The notes under the pieces were generated by a model. It saw nothing but the letters and a program-made list of their open reading frames with translations. It was not told the origin of the DNA and searched no databases. From Methylocapsa sp. D3K7 (lineage in GTDB: Bacteria > Pseudomonadota > Alphaproteobacteria > Rhizobiales > Beijerinckiaceae): 64,000 nt of DNA. Below, in pieces: positions 46,442-55,965 of this stretch. The translations under genes were made by a program, and so were the position numbers. Within the stretch, counting starts at the first letter, position 1. Every line of letters begins with the position of its first letter. The stretch is taken from positions 1,116,001 to 1,180,000 of the forward strand of contig NZ_CP123229.1 in assembly GCF_029855125.1 (NCBI RefSeq), given 5' to 3'.

Positions 46442-46450
46442 ATATGCACC
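46442..46450. repeat. right 9-bp target duplication of IS3-type copy 2
   Basis: ATATGCACC, identical to 44922-44930. Confidence 0.88.
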
Positions 46451-47562
46451 GTCTTCTTCGTACATTGCCGAAGCCCATTCGAGTGGTCGACACGCTAAAC
46501 CCAAAGGAACCCTTTGCCTTTCAAAGTGCCCTCATGAGCCTTCCTTACCGCTTCAAAACCAGCATGGAGACGATTCCAGCGCCAATTCCTTATTTATATC
46601 CAGAACCAACCCTTGTTTCAAAGTGGAGAACACAACTCGGAGTTGATGGCTTTTGCGTGGGCGTTGGCTGGCAAGGCAATAAATTCATCAACCTACAAAG
46701 GTCTATACCCTTGGAATGTTTCGCGCCGCTCTCAGCAATAAAAGGCGTCCGTTTGATTAGTCTCATGAAGGATCAGGATTCTCTCAATGTAAAAGCGGCA
46801 GGGAGAGAATTTACGATCGAGGGCTTGGGAGTTCATTTTGATTCAGGCACAGACTCTTTCGTGGATTGCGCTGCGGTAATGAAAAATGTCGATCTCGTGG
46901 TTACCTCCGATACTTCGATCGCCCATCTTGCCGGGGCGTTGGGAAGGCCAGTCTTCCTTGCCCTGAAATACGTCCCAGATTGGCGGTGGCTTATGCACCG
47001 GACTGATTGCCCTTGGTACCCCACGATGAGACTTTTCCGACAGCCTGAAAAAGGGGATTGGACGTCCGTGTTTGAACAGATCGCATCATCCGTCGAGAAA
47101 CTTGCAACCAAATGCGCCCCAAACACTCCGTGTCAAACGGCGACCCTTGCAATTCCCGCCGCGGTTGGAGATCTTATTGACAGGATCACGATTCTTGAAA
47201 TTAAAGAAAACCAAATCGCTGAACCTGCGAAGCTGGCCAATATCCAATTCGAACTCGCTATGTTGCGGAAACTTAAAACTGAATATGGCTACGAAGGTAA
47301 GCTTGTGAAACAAATCGAAGCTGACTTGAAGGCCACCAATTTTCTTCTCTGGAAGGTCGAGGATGCGCTGCGGGAACATGAAGCCAGGGCCGATTTTGGC
47401 GAAAGCTTCGTTTGCTTGGCGCGCCAAGTTTACGTAATTAATGACCGGAGAGCTAGCCTAAAAAATAATATTAATCGGATATTTAATTCCGCAATTACCG
47501 AGGAAAAGTCCTATCCAAGATATGAGACAAGTAATGTTTCTGGATATCAACGTATAGTCTGA
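46442..47562 (+). pseudogene. TPR-repeat glycosyltransferase-like protein, 3' part (GT domain and DUF6165-like tail)
   Basis: Continuation of the gene interrupted at 44930. After the duplicated 9 bases the frame reads RLLRTLPKPIRVVDTL. The second half of the GT9-like domain follows (GVGWQGNKFINLQRSIPLEC, VVTSDTSIAHLAGALGRPVF, LKYVPDWRWLMHRTDCPWYP), with the family signature TSDTSIAHLAGALG. A C-terminal domain follows (IPAAVGDLIDRITILEIKEN, WKVEDALREHEARADFG, LARQVYVINDRRASLKNNIN), which matches the DUF6165-type module and is here fused to the transferase. No start codon or promoter precedes it, so the fragment is probably not expressed. Confidence 0.85.
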
Positions 47563-47731
47563 CACGCACAGCCATATATGTAGTTGGGAGGAGAGCCTCT
47601 TTTGAGTTAACTTAGGCCTCATCGATCGTCAATTCTAGTGAAATTCGTGAGTAAACTTTTCAAACAGAACACGGCCTGTGCTAATGGTCTAGACCGCCAG
47701 CGCGGAATGAATATGTTCGTGGTGTCCTTTT

Positions 47732-47767
47732 CCCCTAGTATGGACCGGTTCCCCTAATATGGACCGG
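47732..47767 (+). repeat. two tandem copies of a 17-bp motif
   Basis: CCCCTAGTATGGACCGG (47732-47748) and CCCCTAATATGGACCGG (47751-47767), differing at one base and separated by TT. Similar CC(T)...TATGGACCGG motifs occur at tips of some insertion sequences, so this may be a scar, or a binding site in front of the transglycosylase gene. Function not assigned. Confidence 0.6.
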
Positions 47768-47870
47768 CGTTCTCGCGGTTTCGATCTTATCATTGCTTGG
47801 AGACCAGTGTTTTCAAGGAGGTATTGCGATCGGCTATTGGTCCAAATTCTTCTCTGCGGGAGAAACTTTC

Positions 47871-48680
47871 ATGCAAGCGACTTTGCATATTGCAGGCCTC
47901 ATATTATGCCTCCTTGGATTTGGCCCAGCAGAAGCCGCGACCTGTCGTGATCCAGCGGGATTTGACAGGTGGCTCGATGACTTTAAGAGGCAAGCTGCGG
48001 CCGAGGGCATTTCACCGCCCGCGATCAGCGCACTCGATGGAATCAGTTTCGATCCAGGGATCGTTGCTAAAGATCACGGTCAACATGTTTTTCAGCAAAG
48101 CTTTGAGCAATTCTCGGGCCGGATGGTAAATTCCTATCGTCTCCACAAGGGCCACGCGCTGATGAAACAATATGCAGCGACCTTTGACAAAATTGAAGAA
48201 GACTATGGAGTGCCGACCCCTGTGATCGTCGCGATTTGGGGCCTTGAAACAGACTTTGGTGCTGTCTCCGGCAACACACCGACGCTGCAGGCACTGGCAA
48301 CACTTGCTTACGACTGCCGGCGCTCCGACAAATTTCAAGCCGAACTCATGGATGCCTTGCGGCTTATCCAGAGTGGTGATCTTTTACCCAGTGCGCATGG
48401 TGCATGGGCCGGCGAAGTCGGCCAGACTCAGTTTATGCCGTCGTCCTATCTTAAATTCGCAGTCGACTTTGACGGCGACGGCCACCGAGATCTCATGCTT
48501 AGCGTCCCTGATGTTTTGGCTTCGACCGCCAATTTCCTTCGTGGTTACGGTTGGCAACGCGGCGGATCCTGGGAACCGGGAACGGCTAATTTCGCCGTCA
48601 TAAAGGAATGGAACAAGGCCGACGTTTATTCCCGGACGATTGCTTTTTTCGCAACGAGGTTGACTGGCGGCAATGAGTAG
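47871..48680 (+). CDS. mltB: lytic murein transglycosylase (MltB-type)
   Basis: A 269-residue periplasmic muramidase that cleaves peptidoglycan with formation of 1,6-anhydroMurNAc. The signal peptide is about 1-22 (LHIAGLILCLLGFGPAEA). The SLT_2-type domain contains YGVPTPVIVAIWGLETDFGA with the catalytic Glu, LATLAYDCRRSDKF, GAWAGEVGQTQFMPSSYLKF and DFDGDGHRDLMLSVPDVLASTANFL. The C-terminal peptidoglycan-binding domain seen in some homologues is missing. I chose ATG 47871, which follows GGGAGAA and starts the signal peptide. It is convergent with tolB. Confidence 0.93.
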   Translation: MQATLHIAGLILCLLGFGPAEAATCRDPAGFDRWLDDFKRQAAAEGISPPAISALDGISFDPGIVAKDHGQHVFQQSFEQFSGRMVNSYRLHKGHALMKQYAATFDKIEEDYGVPTPVIVAIWGLETDFGAVSGNTPTLQALATLAYDCRRSDKFQAELMDALRLIQSGDLLPSAHGAWAGEVGQTQFMPSSYLKFAVDFDGDGHRDLMLSVPDVLASTANFLRGYGWQRGGSWEPGTANFAVIKEWNKADVYSRTIAFFATRLTGGNE

Positions 48681-48839
48681 GGCACGCGGCGGGGACCTGG
48701 TTGGAGGTCACGAACATTTGCGCTTCCTCTCGCAGACATCACATTGCAAGGAACCGGTTTAACCAGTTGCTTGGCTTAGACAGAAGATAGGCAATAAAGT
48801 TGGAATCGACAGCCCCTTGTTGAACACGCCTCCCGCCAT

Positions 48840-50207
48840 CTAATTTAGCAGCGGGCTCCAGGAGGGATCAGAACCATAATTGGGCGTTGGCACGGGAAAT
48901 TCACCGCGCCCAAATATGTCGATCATAAAAATCTTAGCTCCCCCTTGGCCTCCGGGATCACGAAAGAACATGAGATAAAGCCCGTTCGGTGCCCAAGTTG
49001 GCCCCTCGTTGTGATAACCTTCGGTGAGGATACGTTCGCCTGATCCGTCGGGGTGCATCACTCCGATCGCGAAGGAACCGCTTTTTTGCTTGGTGAAAGC
49101 GATAAAATCCCCTTTTGGTGACCAGACAGGCGTCGAGTAGCGTCCTTCGCCAAACGAAATGCGTTTCGGACTTCCACCGTTTGCCGACATTATATAAAGC
49201 TGCTGACTGCCGCCGCGATCCGACTCAAACACGATTTGGGTTCCGTCTGGTGAGTAGGACGGTGAAGTATCGATTGCATTGGAATCAGAGAGCCGCGTCG
49301 TCGTACGGGTACGCAAATCCATTGTGTAGAGATTTGAGGACACACCCTGCGCAAGTGACATCGCGACCTTTTGCCCGTCCGGCGAAAACCGCGGCGCGAA
49401 TGTCATGCCGGGGAAATTGCCGACAACTTCTCGCTGGCCCGTCTCGATATTCAAAAGCAGCACCTTGGGGTCTGAGGCGCCAAACGACATATAGGTTACA
49501 TCCTGCGACGAAGGAGAAAACCTGGGAGTCACGACAAGATCATCGCCCCTCGTCATATAGCGCAGATTGGCGCCATCTTGGTCCATAATTGCAAGCCGCT
49601 TGCGGCGGTGTTCTGGCGGGCCTGTTTCATCCACGAATGCTATTCGGGTGTCAAAAAAGCCCTTCTCTCCTGTTATCCGTGAATAGATCGCATCCGAAAT
49701 TATATGCGCGACCCTGCGTGCGTTGTTCGCGTCCGTGACATATTGGCTCCCAGCAATCTGCGCGCCCGTCCCCACGTCCCAGAGGCGAAATTCGGTTTGC
49801 AGCCTCCCATCGGCGGCACGGCTGACACGGCCTGTCACGACAAATTGCGCATTGATGATACGCCAGGAGTCCATCTGGGGAGCCTGATCGGGATTGCCAA
49901 TCGTCTCGACAAAGGTCTTTGGATCGAGCGGCATCAAGACCACGGAACGCTTAAAGTTATTCGTGATAATCCCGGTCAGTTGGGTGCCCGATCCAGCGTC
50001 GCCAGTAAAAGCTGTCACAGCGATCGGGATAGGCTTGAATTCCCCGCCATGCACATTGAGGTAGCGATCCTGCTGGGCATCTGCGACCGGCGCGCAAGCC
50101 AGACCATAAAGCAAGACCGAAACCGCGATAGCTGGAGCAAAGATTTGACGGACGGATGGAAGTTTGTGACACGCAGCGCGTTGAATCACGGAGAAGCAAG
50201 ATATCAC
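48840..50207 (-). CDS. tolB: Tol-Pal system protein TolB
   Basis: A 455-residue periplasmic protein with a signal peptide and a beta-propeller. Its repeats include [59 protein letters not shown] and [16 protein letters not shown]. The N-terminal domain contains [17 protein letters not shown]. TolB links Pal to TolA and OmpA-type partners during division. GTG 50207 overlaps the tolA stop (GTGA, 50204-50207) and is preceded by GAGGAA, which supports it over the longer ATG frame. pal, normally next, is not present; convergent mltB follows. Confidence 0.96.
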   Translation of the reverse strand: MISCFSVIQRAACHKLPSVRQIFAPAIAVSVLLYGLACAPVADAQQDRYLNVHGGEFKPIPIAVTAFTGDAGSGTQLTGIITNNFKRSVVLMPLDPKTFVETIGNPDQAPQMDSWRIINAQFVVTGRVSRAADGRLQTEFRLWDVGTGAQIAGSQYVTDANNARRVAHIISDAIYSRITGEKGFFDTRIAFVDETGPPEHRRKRLAIMDQDGANLRYMTRGDDLVVTPRFSPSSQDVTYMSFGASDPKVLLLNIETGQREVVGNFPGMTFAPRFSPDGQKVAMSLAQGVSSNLYTMDLRTRTTTRLSDSNAIDTSPSYSPDGTQIVFESDRGGSQQLYIMSANGGSPKRISFGEGRYSTPVWSPKGDFIAFTKQKSGSFAIGVMHPDGSGERILTEGYHNEGPTWAPNGLYLMFFRDPGGQGGAKIFMIDIFGRGEFPVPTPNYGSDPSWSPLLN

Positions 50208-51295
50208 AGCATTTCCTCTGGATCGAAACGAACGATCCGGCCTTTCCATTGGTCATAGTACGGCTGATATTGAGCGGGTATTCGAAGTGGATCGCAACGC
50301 CGCACGGCCCGTATAGCACTCTCCGCCAGACCGCGCAGGTTAGGATCGGAAGGAGGATTGAGAAGCATCGGCTGGCCTACGAGAGACCCTTCTGGTGTAT
50401 ACTGAACATGGATCTCCGGGATATATTTTTGTTGACCGCCCAGTCCCGCGTAGGCCCAACACCGCTTGTACTGCTCTTGCAGCAACCCGTCGAGTTGATC
50501 CCAAAGGGAAGGCGACATTTTGGCGGCACTTGCCGTGGGTGAACCAAGCGAGGCCAATTGGCTCAGTTCATGGCCACTCGATTGTTTCCTCTGCGGCGTA
50601 TCCTTGCTTAAAAATTTAGCAATGTCGCTCAGGTCAAATTTTTGCTGCGACTCGACCGCCTCATCTCCAGATTTAGGTCTGGGCGTGGCCTTTGGTTTAT
50701 CCTTTTGATGATTTCGCTCAAGCAATTTGGCCAATTCATCTGGCTTGAAATTAGGCTCTACCTTTTTTGGTGGCTCAACCGGTGGTTTTGGTTTTGGCGG
50801 CGGAGATTTTGACGCTACGGGTTCCGCTCCTTCATCAGACGGCGGCTTTGGTGGCAGCACGGCCGACTGCTTGGTTACCGGCGGCTTCGTCGCGGGCGTC
50901 ACGGTTTCCTGTGGGGGGCGTTGGGCTGGCACAGCCGCGCTGTGCTCTGGCGGCTTCGGCGTCACTTGGGGATCGGCTGTCCCGGGGTCCGTTTGATGTT
51001 TCATCGGCGACGGTGGCGCGAGAACCTGCTTTGTGGAGTCAGTCTCCGACTGCTGCGGGTTGAGCTCCGCAATTTCGGCAATTTTCTCACTTCGCTGGCG
51101 TGGCTTCACCTCAGCTGCCGACTTTTCCCCCTTCATGATTTGACTGAACTGCTCTCCGGTCACCACCGCGACTGGAATGCTCTCTTGCGAATTATCGATC
51201 TGTGGCGTTCCGGAAAACGAAAATAAAGCGAGGCCGAGCAAGCAGAGATGCACGCTGCCCGAGACCGCGAGGCCAGGATTTTCCGGCACCGACAT
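50204..51295 (-). CDS. tolA: Tol-Pal system protein TolA
   Basis: A 363-residue protein with one N-terminal membrane anchor (about 8-27, [19 protein letters not shown]), a long Pro/Lys-rich periplasmic linker and a C-terminal TolA domain. The linker ([41 protein letters not shown]) is rich in PP and KP motifs. The C-terminal domain has [20 protein letters not shown] and [15 protein letters not shown]. It transmits the TolQR proton-motive force to TolB-Pal. It starts 6 bp after the tolR stop. The central linker is shorter and more Pro-rich than in enterics. Confidence 0.9.
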   Translation of the reverse strand: MSVPENPGLAVSGSVHLCLLGLALFSFSGTPQIDNSQESIPVAVVTGEQFSQIMKGEKSAAEVKPRQRSEKIAEIAELNPQQSETDSTKQVLAPPSPMKHQTDPGTADPQVTPKPPEHSAAVPAQRPPQETVTPATKPPVTKQSAVLPPKPPSDEGAEPVASKSPPPKPKPPVEPPKKVEPNFKPDELAKLLERNHQKDKPKATPRPKSGDEAVESQQKFDLSDIAKFLSKDTPQRKQSSGHELSQLASLGSPTASAAKMSPSLWDQLDGLLQEQYKRCWAYAGLGGQQKYIPEIHVQYTPEGSLVGQPMLLNPPSDPNLRGLAESAIRAVRRCDPLRIPAQYQPYYDQWKGRIVRFDPEEML

Positions 51296-51301
51296 GATAG
51301 T

Positions 51302-51748
51302 TCAATTCTTGTTAGGGTCGGTGACCAACGCAACCTTCTTGTAGCCAGCTGCCGTGATGATCGACATGACCTCGGCAATCTTGCCGTAATTTACTTGGTT
51401 TGCGCCGCGCACGTAAATTCGTTCGTCCACACCAGCGGCCGCCGCCTCCTTCAGCTTATCTGCGAGTTCCCCGACTTGCACAGGCTGGTCCATTACGTAA
51501 ACCGAGCCCTTGTCGTCAACGGCGACAGAAAGAGGCTTTTGGTCGATGTTCAGTGCCGCAGCCTTGGTTTTTGGCAAATCGATCGCAACGCCCGTCGCGA
51601 GCAGCGGTGCCGCGACCATGAAAATGATCAGCAGCACGAGGATGACGTCGATAAATGGCGTCATGTTGATTTCGGCCATGGCGCGGTAGCGAGGTACTCC
51701 CCGCCGCCCGCGTCCGCCTTTGCGCACTGCTAAGCCCGACATGCCCAT
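51302..51748 (-). CDS. tolR: Tol-Pal system protein TolR
   Basis: A 148-residue ExbD/TolR-family inner-membrane protein. One transmembrane helix carries the proton-channel Asp in EINMTPFIDVILVLLIIFMV. The periplasmic domain includes VAIDLPKTKAAALNIDQKPL and DERIYVRGANQVNYGKIAEVM. It works with TolQ as the proton-driven motor that energises TolA. Gene order tolQ-tolR-tolA-tolB is conserved, with the gap to tolA only 6 bp. Confidence 0.96.
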   Translation of the reverse strand: MGMSGLAVRKGGRGRRGVPRYRAMAEINMTPFIDVILVLLIIFMVAAPLLATGVAIDLPKTKAAALNIDQKPLSVAVDDKGSVYVMDQPVQVGELADKLKEAAAAGVDERIYVRGANQVNYGKIAEVMSIITAAGYKKVALVTDPNKN

Positions 51749-51815
51749 CTTTTAAATCTCCAGCGCGTGGTTTAAATGTTCCCGGCGGTCACGACACCGG
51801 AAATCTAACATGTAA

Positions 51816-52547
51816 TCAGGCCGCCCTGTCATGCACGGTGTGCTGATCGATTTGACGCGACAAAATCGCCGAAAACTCATCTGCAAAGCCTTCCAGCCGG
51901 GCCTGTTTCTTAGCGACGTCCCCTTGGAACTTGTTATAAGCGATCAAAGCTGGGATCGCCGCAAACAACCCTATCGCCGTTGCGAACAAAGCCTCCGCGA
52001 TCCCTGGCGCGACGATCGCCAGCGAAGTATTGCGCGATGCGGCGATCGAGCGAAACGCCGTCATAATGCCCCAAACCGTGCCGAACAGCCCAACGAAAGG
52101 ACCCGCCGACGCAACCGTCGCCAATACCAGCAAGCTCGATTCGAGCTTCTCCACCTCGCGAGCGATCGAAACGTCCAGAACCTTCTCGATGCGCGCCTGC
52201 AGGCCCATGAAAGACGAGGTAGCTCCCTGCACGGACCGCCGCCATTCCCGCATCGCAGCCACGAACAAGGCTGCCATACCAGATGCCGGGCGCGATGATA
52301 AGGTCGTATAAAGTTCGTCAAGTGAAGCGCCGGACCAAAAAACATCCTCGAATTGCGCCATCGCACGATTCGTTTTTGAAAACAGCAGAACTTTGTTGAT
52401 GATGATTGCCCAACACCAGACCGAGGCCGCGAGCAAGCCTATCATAACGAGTTTCACCACAAAATGGGCGGACCAAAACATGCCGAGAAGAGAGACTTCC
52501 ATAATGGGTGGCGCCAAGCCGGAAGCTGCAATATCGGCAGGGTTCAT
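51816..52547 (-). CDS. tolQ: Tol-Pal system protein TolQ
   Basis: A 243-residue MotA/TolQ/ExbB-type inner-membrane protein with three transmembrane segments (about 20-45, 135-165 and 180-205). Key stretches are LATVASAGPFVGLFGTVWGIMTAF and NTSLAIVAPGIAEALFATAIGL with the conserved Thr and Pro of the proton path. The N-terminus is MNPADIAASGLAPP. It heads the tolQRAB run, with ybgC about 175 bp upstream on the same strand. Confidence 0.96.
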   Translation of the reverse strand: MNPADIAASGLAPPIMEVSLLGMFWSAHFVVKLVMIGLLAASVWCWAIIINKVLLFSKTNRAMAQFEDVFWSGASLDELYTTLSSRPASGMAALFVAAMREWRRSVQGATSSFMGLQARIEKVLDVSIAREVEKLESSLLVLATVASAGPFVGLFGTVWGIMTAFRSIAASRNTSLAIVAPGIAEALFATAIGLFAAIPALIAYNKFQGDVAKKQARLEGFADEFSAILSRQIDQHTVHDRAA

Positions 52548-52723
52548 TCCATTATTCCTTCTGAAATAGATTAGGCGAAGCGCTCGCGGTGGGTCAAAAC
52601 CCGTTTCAGTTATGGCTTGCCCGGGAAATCGGTCATTTCTGGGGCTTTAAATACCCCCGTCAATCCGAGCGCGCATAGGCTAGATCACCGCTAGATTTGG
52701 CCATGATCGTGGTTAAGATCTTG

Positions 52724-53194
52724 TTACTTGCGTGACCCGCCCTTTAAGGCCTTGAACTTTGCCAGAATTTCTGCGGGGATACGCCGAGCCTTTCCTTCTG
52801 CTACCACGGCTATCTTAACCTTTGCCGTTAGCAGAATATCATCGCGGCGCCGGATTTCCTGGTCCATCTCGATCGAAGCGCCCTTCACCGCCGAGATATT
52901 CGTCGTGACGGAAATCATGTCATCCATCAGTGCTGGCCTGAGAAATTCGATGGTCATCGCGCGCACCACGAAATGGAACCCGTTGTCGCCCCCGTCCGCA
53001 AAAATTCCCCGGTGCTCGATACCACGCGCGCGCAAAAACTCCGTGCGGCCACGTTCGAGAAACCGCAAATAGGAGGCATGATAGACAACACCGGAAAAGT
53101 CGGTGTCCTCATAATAGACCCGCACGTCGATTCGTCCGGTTTCGGCTACGAAGGTGAACTCTTCGCTTGCCCGCCCGCTTTTGTATCCCGCCAT
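52724..53194 (-). CDS. ybgC: acyl-CoA thioesterase, YbgC family
   Basis: A 156-residue hotdog-fold thioesterase. Its active-site Asp and surrounding motif lie in VYYEDTDFSGVVYHASYLRFLERGRTEFLR, and strands FVVRAMTIEFLRPALMDDMI follow. It commonly precedes tolQ in the Tol-Pal operon, where it acts on short- or long-chain acyl-CoA or acyl-ACP, probably in phospholipid turnover. The normal upstream ruvB is absent; a truncated membrane-protein remnant lies there instead. Confidence 0.94.
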   Translation of the reverse strand: MAGYKSGRASEEFTFVAETGRIDVRVYYEDTDFSGVVYHASYLRFLERGRTEFLRARGIEHRGIFADGGDNGFHFVVRAMTIEFLRPALMDDMISVTTNISAVKGASIEMDQEIRRRDDILLTAKVKIAVVAEGKARRIPAEILAKFKALKGGSRK

Positions 53195-53258
53195 GCTTAG
53201 GAAACCGCGTCCAAACCCGTAGGCCCCAAATAAGTATCAAAGATACCGCCGCGACCAA

Positions 53259-53534
53259 TCATAGGCGGTTCCATGCACCCCATAAATAAGCAAACTTAAT
53301 GATCCACGGAGTGCTCCAAATAGCCGCCAGAGCAGCGGCTATGAATACCGAGGCAACTGCTAACTCGGTCGCAATTTGGAAACGGCTCCATTTTTGGAGT
53401 CCAAATCCGATGTAAATCGCGCCAATGACCGCAAGGAGTACGGCGGCGAATTGTTCCGACTGTGGCTTTCTAAGAAGTAAATGAAGCGGAATCGTGGCTA
53501 CGGCAAGCGGGGCGCCGATGCCGGTAGAGATCTC
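53259..53534 (-). pseudogene. truncated DUF6010-like membrane protein remnant
   Basis: A minus-strand frame open from 53534 to the TGA at 53259 has no start codon near its beginning. It reads APLAVATIPLHLLLRKPQSE, AAVLLAVIGAIYIGFGLQKW, IATELAVASVFIAAALAAIW and SPWIIKFAYLWGAWN-like STPWIIKFAYLWGAWN. The pattern of IY.GF then an AVA..F....L hydrophobic block matches the C-terminal part of DUF6010-type membrane proteins, but the N-terminal part is missing. It lies where ruvB is usually found upstream of ybgC, so it marks a break in synteny. Confidence 0.55.
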
Positions 53535-53765
53535 TCAAGTGAACTTGTCATGGCAAGAAAATCCGCCGAGTTGACGAAAAAATATTTTATCCCTTCTTCG
53601 CCGCGGCAATGATGTGCCGTAAACACGGCTTGGCGCCACAAGATTGCATTCCGATCCCCGGAGGGACTATGTCCTATCAGGCAGCTTGAATTGCAAGTCG
53701 CTAGTCCCGCGAAGATGTGAGTTAACGCGAAAAAAAGAGTCACACGTAAAGAGGATTATGAGACG

Positions 53766-54791
53766 ATGCCGCCAAGTCCTACACGGCGGATTGCCGTTCT
53801 CGGTGCTGGCGCCTGGGGCACCGCACTTGCTAATCTTGCTGCACGCCCAGGCCGTGGGGATGATGTCGAAGTTGCACTCTGGGCGCGCGATCCCGCCCAC
53901 GTCGTTGAGATGATGGCCACTGGAATTAATGCCCGGCACTTGCCGGGCGTTCCCATTCTTTCAAATGTCCGTCCCATCTCGGAGCCCGCCGAGGTTCACG
54001 GCTGTGAACTCATCCTCGCCGTGATACCAGCACAGGCGCTGCGGCCAGTCCTGGAACTTTTCGCCCCATATTTGGCAAACGGCGTTCCAATTGTCGTTTG
54101 TGCCAAAGGTATCGAGAATACCACCGGACGATTCCTCAGCGAGGTCGCGGCCGAGATATTGCCGGATAATCCGCCAGCTATTCTTTCGGGACCGAGCTTT
54201 GCCACGGAGGTGGCGCAAGGCCTACCAACTGCGGTCACCGTGGCATCGTGGGATGGAGAACTCGCGGCCAAGATTGCAGGGATGCTCGCTGCGCCCACTT
54301 TCAGGCTCTATTCGTCACCGGATGTGCGAGGCGTTGAGATCGGCGGCGCGGCAAAAAACGTTCTCGCCATCGCAAGCGGAATCGCAGCCGGACGTGGCCT
54401 AGGTGCCAGCGCGGGCGCCGCTCTCATCGCCCGTGGGTTTGCGGAACTCAGCCGTTTCGGCCGTGCCCATGGCGCAAAACCGAGTACCCTAGCTGGACTT
54501 TCGGGGCTCGGTGATCTGGTTTTAACTTGTACATCCGCGATTTCGCGGAATTATGCGTTCGGTGTCGCGCTTGGCAGGGGATTGCCGATTTCTGAGGCCG
54601 TCGAGCGAAGTGGCCTTTGCGAAGGCGTTCATACTTGCGGAGTGCTCGTTGACCTCGCCCACGCGAAGGAGATTGACATGCCGATCGCGGCGGCCGTGGA
54701 TGCGGTGCTTGCGGAACGGATTTCGATCGAGGAAGCGATCACGCTTTTGCTCGCACGCCCCTCGAAGGCCGAATTGGACAAAGACGATTAA
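53766..54791 (+). CDS. gpsA: NAD(P)-dependent glycerol-3-phosphate dehydrogenase
   Basis: A 341-residue enzyme that makes sn-glycerol-3-phosphate from dihydroxyacetone phosphate for phospholipid synthesis. It shows the Rossmann motif IAVLGAGAWGTALANLAARPG and VPIVVCAKGIENTTGRFLSE. The catalytic Lys lies in GVEIGGAAKNVLAIASGIAAG, followed by LGDLVLTCTSAISRNYAFG and SEAVERSGLCEGVHT. ATG 53766 gives the normal length. tsaD, its usual upstream neighbour, is absent; the EVE-domain gene follows downstream as is common. Confidence 0.96.
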   Translation: MPPSPTRRIAVLGAGAWGTALANLAARPGRGDDVEVALWARDPAHVVEMMATGINARHLPGVPILSNVRPISEPAEVHGCELILAVIPAQALRPVLELFAPYLANGVPIVVCAKGIENTTGRFLSEVAAEILPDNPPAILSGPSFATEVAQGLPTAVTVASWDGELAAKIAGMLAAPTFRLYSSPDVRGVEIGGAAKNVLAIASGIAAGRGLGASAGAALIARGFAELSRFGRAHGAKPSTLAGLSGLGDLVLTCTSAISRNYAFGVALGRGLPISEAVERSGLCEGVHTCGVLVDLAHAKEIDMPIAAAVDAVLAERISIEEAITLLLARPSKAELDKDD

Positions 54792-54849
54792 TGTCTACCC
54801 CGAAGGCCGAATGTAAAAATTGTTTCTCTGTCGAGCGGAGGGCATACCC

Positions 54850-55272
54850 TTGGCGTACTGGTTACTTAAGAGTGAACCTGGCAGCTGGTCCTGGCAAGAT
54901 CAGGTCAAGGCCGGCGAGAAAGGAACGTCCTGGAACGGTGTCCGCAATCATAGCGCCAAGCTAAATTTGATGGCAATGCGCGTTAGCGATCACGCTTTCT
55001 TTTATCACTCAAATGAAGGCAAGGAAATCGTCGGGATCGTCGAAGTCACCAAATCCTATTATCCCGACCCCACAGATGTGAGCGGTAAGTTCGGCATGGT
55101 TGACGTTCGCGCGGTCGAAACACTGAACAATCCGGTTTCCCTCGACAGCATCAAAGGCAATCCACGCTTGAAAGACATGGTCCTGGCCAATAATTCACGT
55201 CTATCCGTGCAACCAGTGACGGCTTCTGAATGGAAGATCATTCACACTGAGGGGGCGAAACATAGTAAGTGA
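54850..55272 (+). CDS. EVE-domain protein
   Basis: A 140-residue EVE (PUA-like) protein with LAYWLLKSEPGSWSWQDQVK, WNGVRNHSAKLNLMAMRVSDHAFFYHSNEGKEIVG and IVEVTKSYYPDPTD. EVE domains bind modified bases in DNA or RNA, and bacterial family members are linked to translation or modified-DNA defence. TTG 54850 was chosen: it gives the exact family N-terminus and is preceded by GGAGGG. An upstream TTG at 54820 adds an unconserved leader. It sits directly after gpsA, a common pair in this group. Confidence 0.9.
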   Translation: MAYWLLKSEPGSWSWQDQVKAGEKGTSWNGVRNHSAKLNLMAMRVSDHAFFYHSNEGKEIVGIVEVTKSYYPDPTDVSGKFGMVDVRAVETLNNPVSLDSIKGNPRLKDMVLANNSRLSVQPVTASEWKIIHTEGAKHSK

Positions 55273-55345
55273 AAACTCACAACGAAGTGCAAGGGACGCG
55301 GAGCTTGCATCACTCCTATCCCCTGCGGATAAAATAGGCAGAAGC

Positions 55346-55501
55346 CTATAATCGGCCCATGAGTGCGAGGACCACAACGACGACAAGCACAGTGCCGAGC
55401 AGCCCGCCTGGCGCATAGCCCCAACTTGCACTGTATGGCCATGTCGGCAAGGCTCCGATGAGCAGCAAAATAAGCAGAACAACCAGGATTGTTGAAAGCA
55501 T
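55346..55501 (-). CDS. small membrane protein, DUF3309 family
   Basis: A 51-residue protein from ATG 55501 to TAG 55346: MLSTILVVLLILLLIGALPT, WPYSASWGYAPGG, LLGTVLVVVVVLALMGRL. Two hydrophobic segments flank the WPYS..WGY.PGG signature of DUF3309. The start has a strong ribosome-binding site (AAGGAGACAATAAA). These small proteins are common in Hyphomicrobiales and often sit near stress genes, but their function is unknown. The CsbD-like gene is upstream on the same strand. Confidence 0.88.
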   Translation of the reverse strand: MLSTILVVLLILLLIGALPTWPYSASWGYAPGGLLGTVLVVVVVLALMGRL

Positions 55502-55709
55502 TTTATTGTCTCCTTCACTCTTCCCGGCTCCTTAATTACGATCCTTCCGCAAGGTTCCATGTCAGGCACAATCGCGATCAAAACCCACAAACTTCAACTG
55601 GACACGCGCAGCTTGCGCGGTCGCTTCAGACTGACGTCCAAGCTCTGTTTCCGCTTCATCTTTGGCTGCAATAGGCCATTCATAGATCAATAACGACTGG
55701 AGCCCATTA

Positions 55710-55739
55710 GGGCCGCATCGCCACATGGCGATACGGCCC
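55710..55739 (-). terminator. hairpin downstream of the CsbD-like gene
   Basis: Perfect arms GGGCCG and CGGCCC flank a near-perfect inner stem (ATCGCC and GGCGAT, loop ACAT). It lies about 30 bases after the CsbD stop on the minus strand. There is no T tract, so it may be a weak terminator or mRNA-stabilising hairpin. Confidence 0.55.
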
Positions 55740-55767
55740 TGACGGATTATCGAGATTTAGACACCAA

Positions 55768-55965
55768 TCACTGGTTCTTCAGCCAATCGTCCACGTCTTT
55801 TCGAACCATATCTTTACCGATGCCGTAGCGCTCTTGAATCTTGCCCTCAAGCTGCTCACGCTTGCCGGCAATCTTATCGAGATCATCGTCCGTGAGGTGG
55901 CCCCATTGTTCCTTGATTTTACCCTTCAATTGCTTCCAGTTTCCTTCAATGCGATTCCAGTCCAT
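55768..55965 (-). CDS. CsbD-family stress protein
   Basis: A 65-residue helical protein: MDWNRIEGNWKQLKGKIKEQ, WGHLTDDDLDKIAGKREQLEGKIQERYG and a VDDWLKNQ end. It has the full CsbD signature (NWKQ.KGK..E.WG.LTDDDL..I.GKR..L.GKIQ..YG). CsbD proteins are induced by general stress in several bacteria and have no known activity. ATG 55965 is preceded by AAAGGAA; a GTG two codons upstream also fits. Confidence 0.93.
   Translation of the reverse strand: MDWNRIEGNWKQLKGKIKEQWGHLTDDDLDKIAGKREQLEGKIQERYGIGKDMVRKDVDDWLKNQ

Noticed and set aside
50727..50996. Glycine-rich plus-strand open frame inside tolA
   Set aside because: It is the antisense shadow of the Pro/Lys-rich TolA linker; GG runs come from CCN codons.
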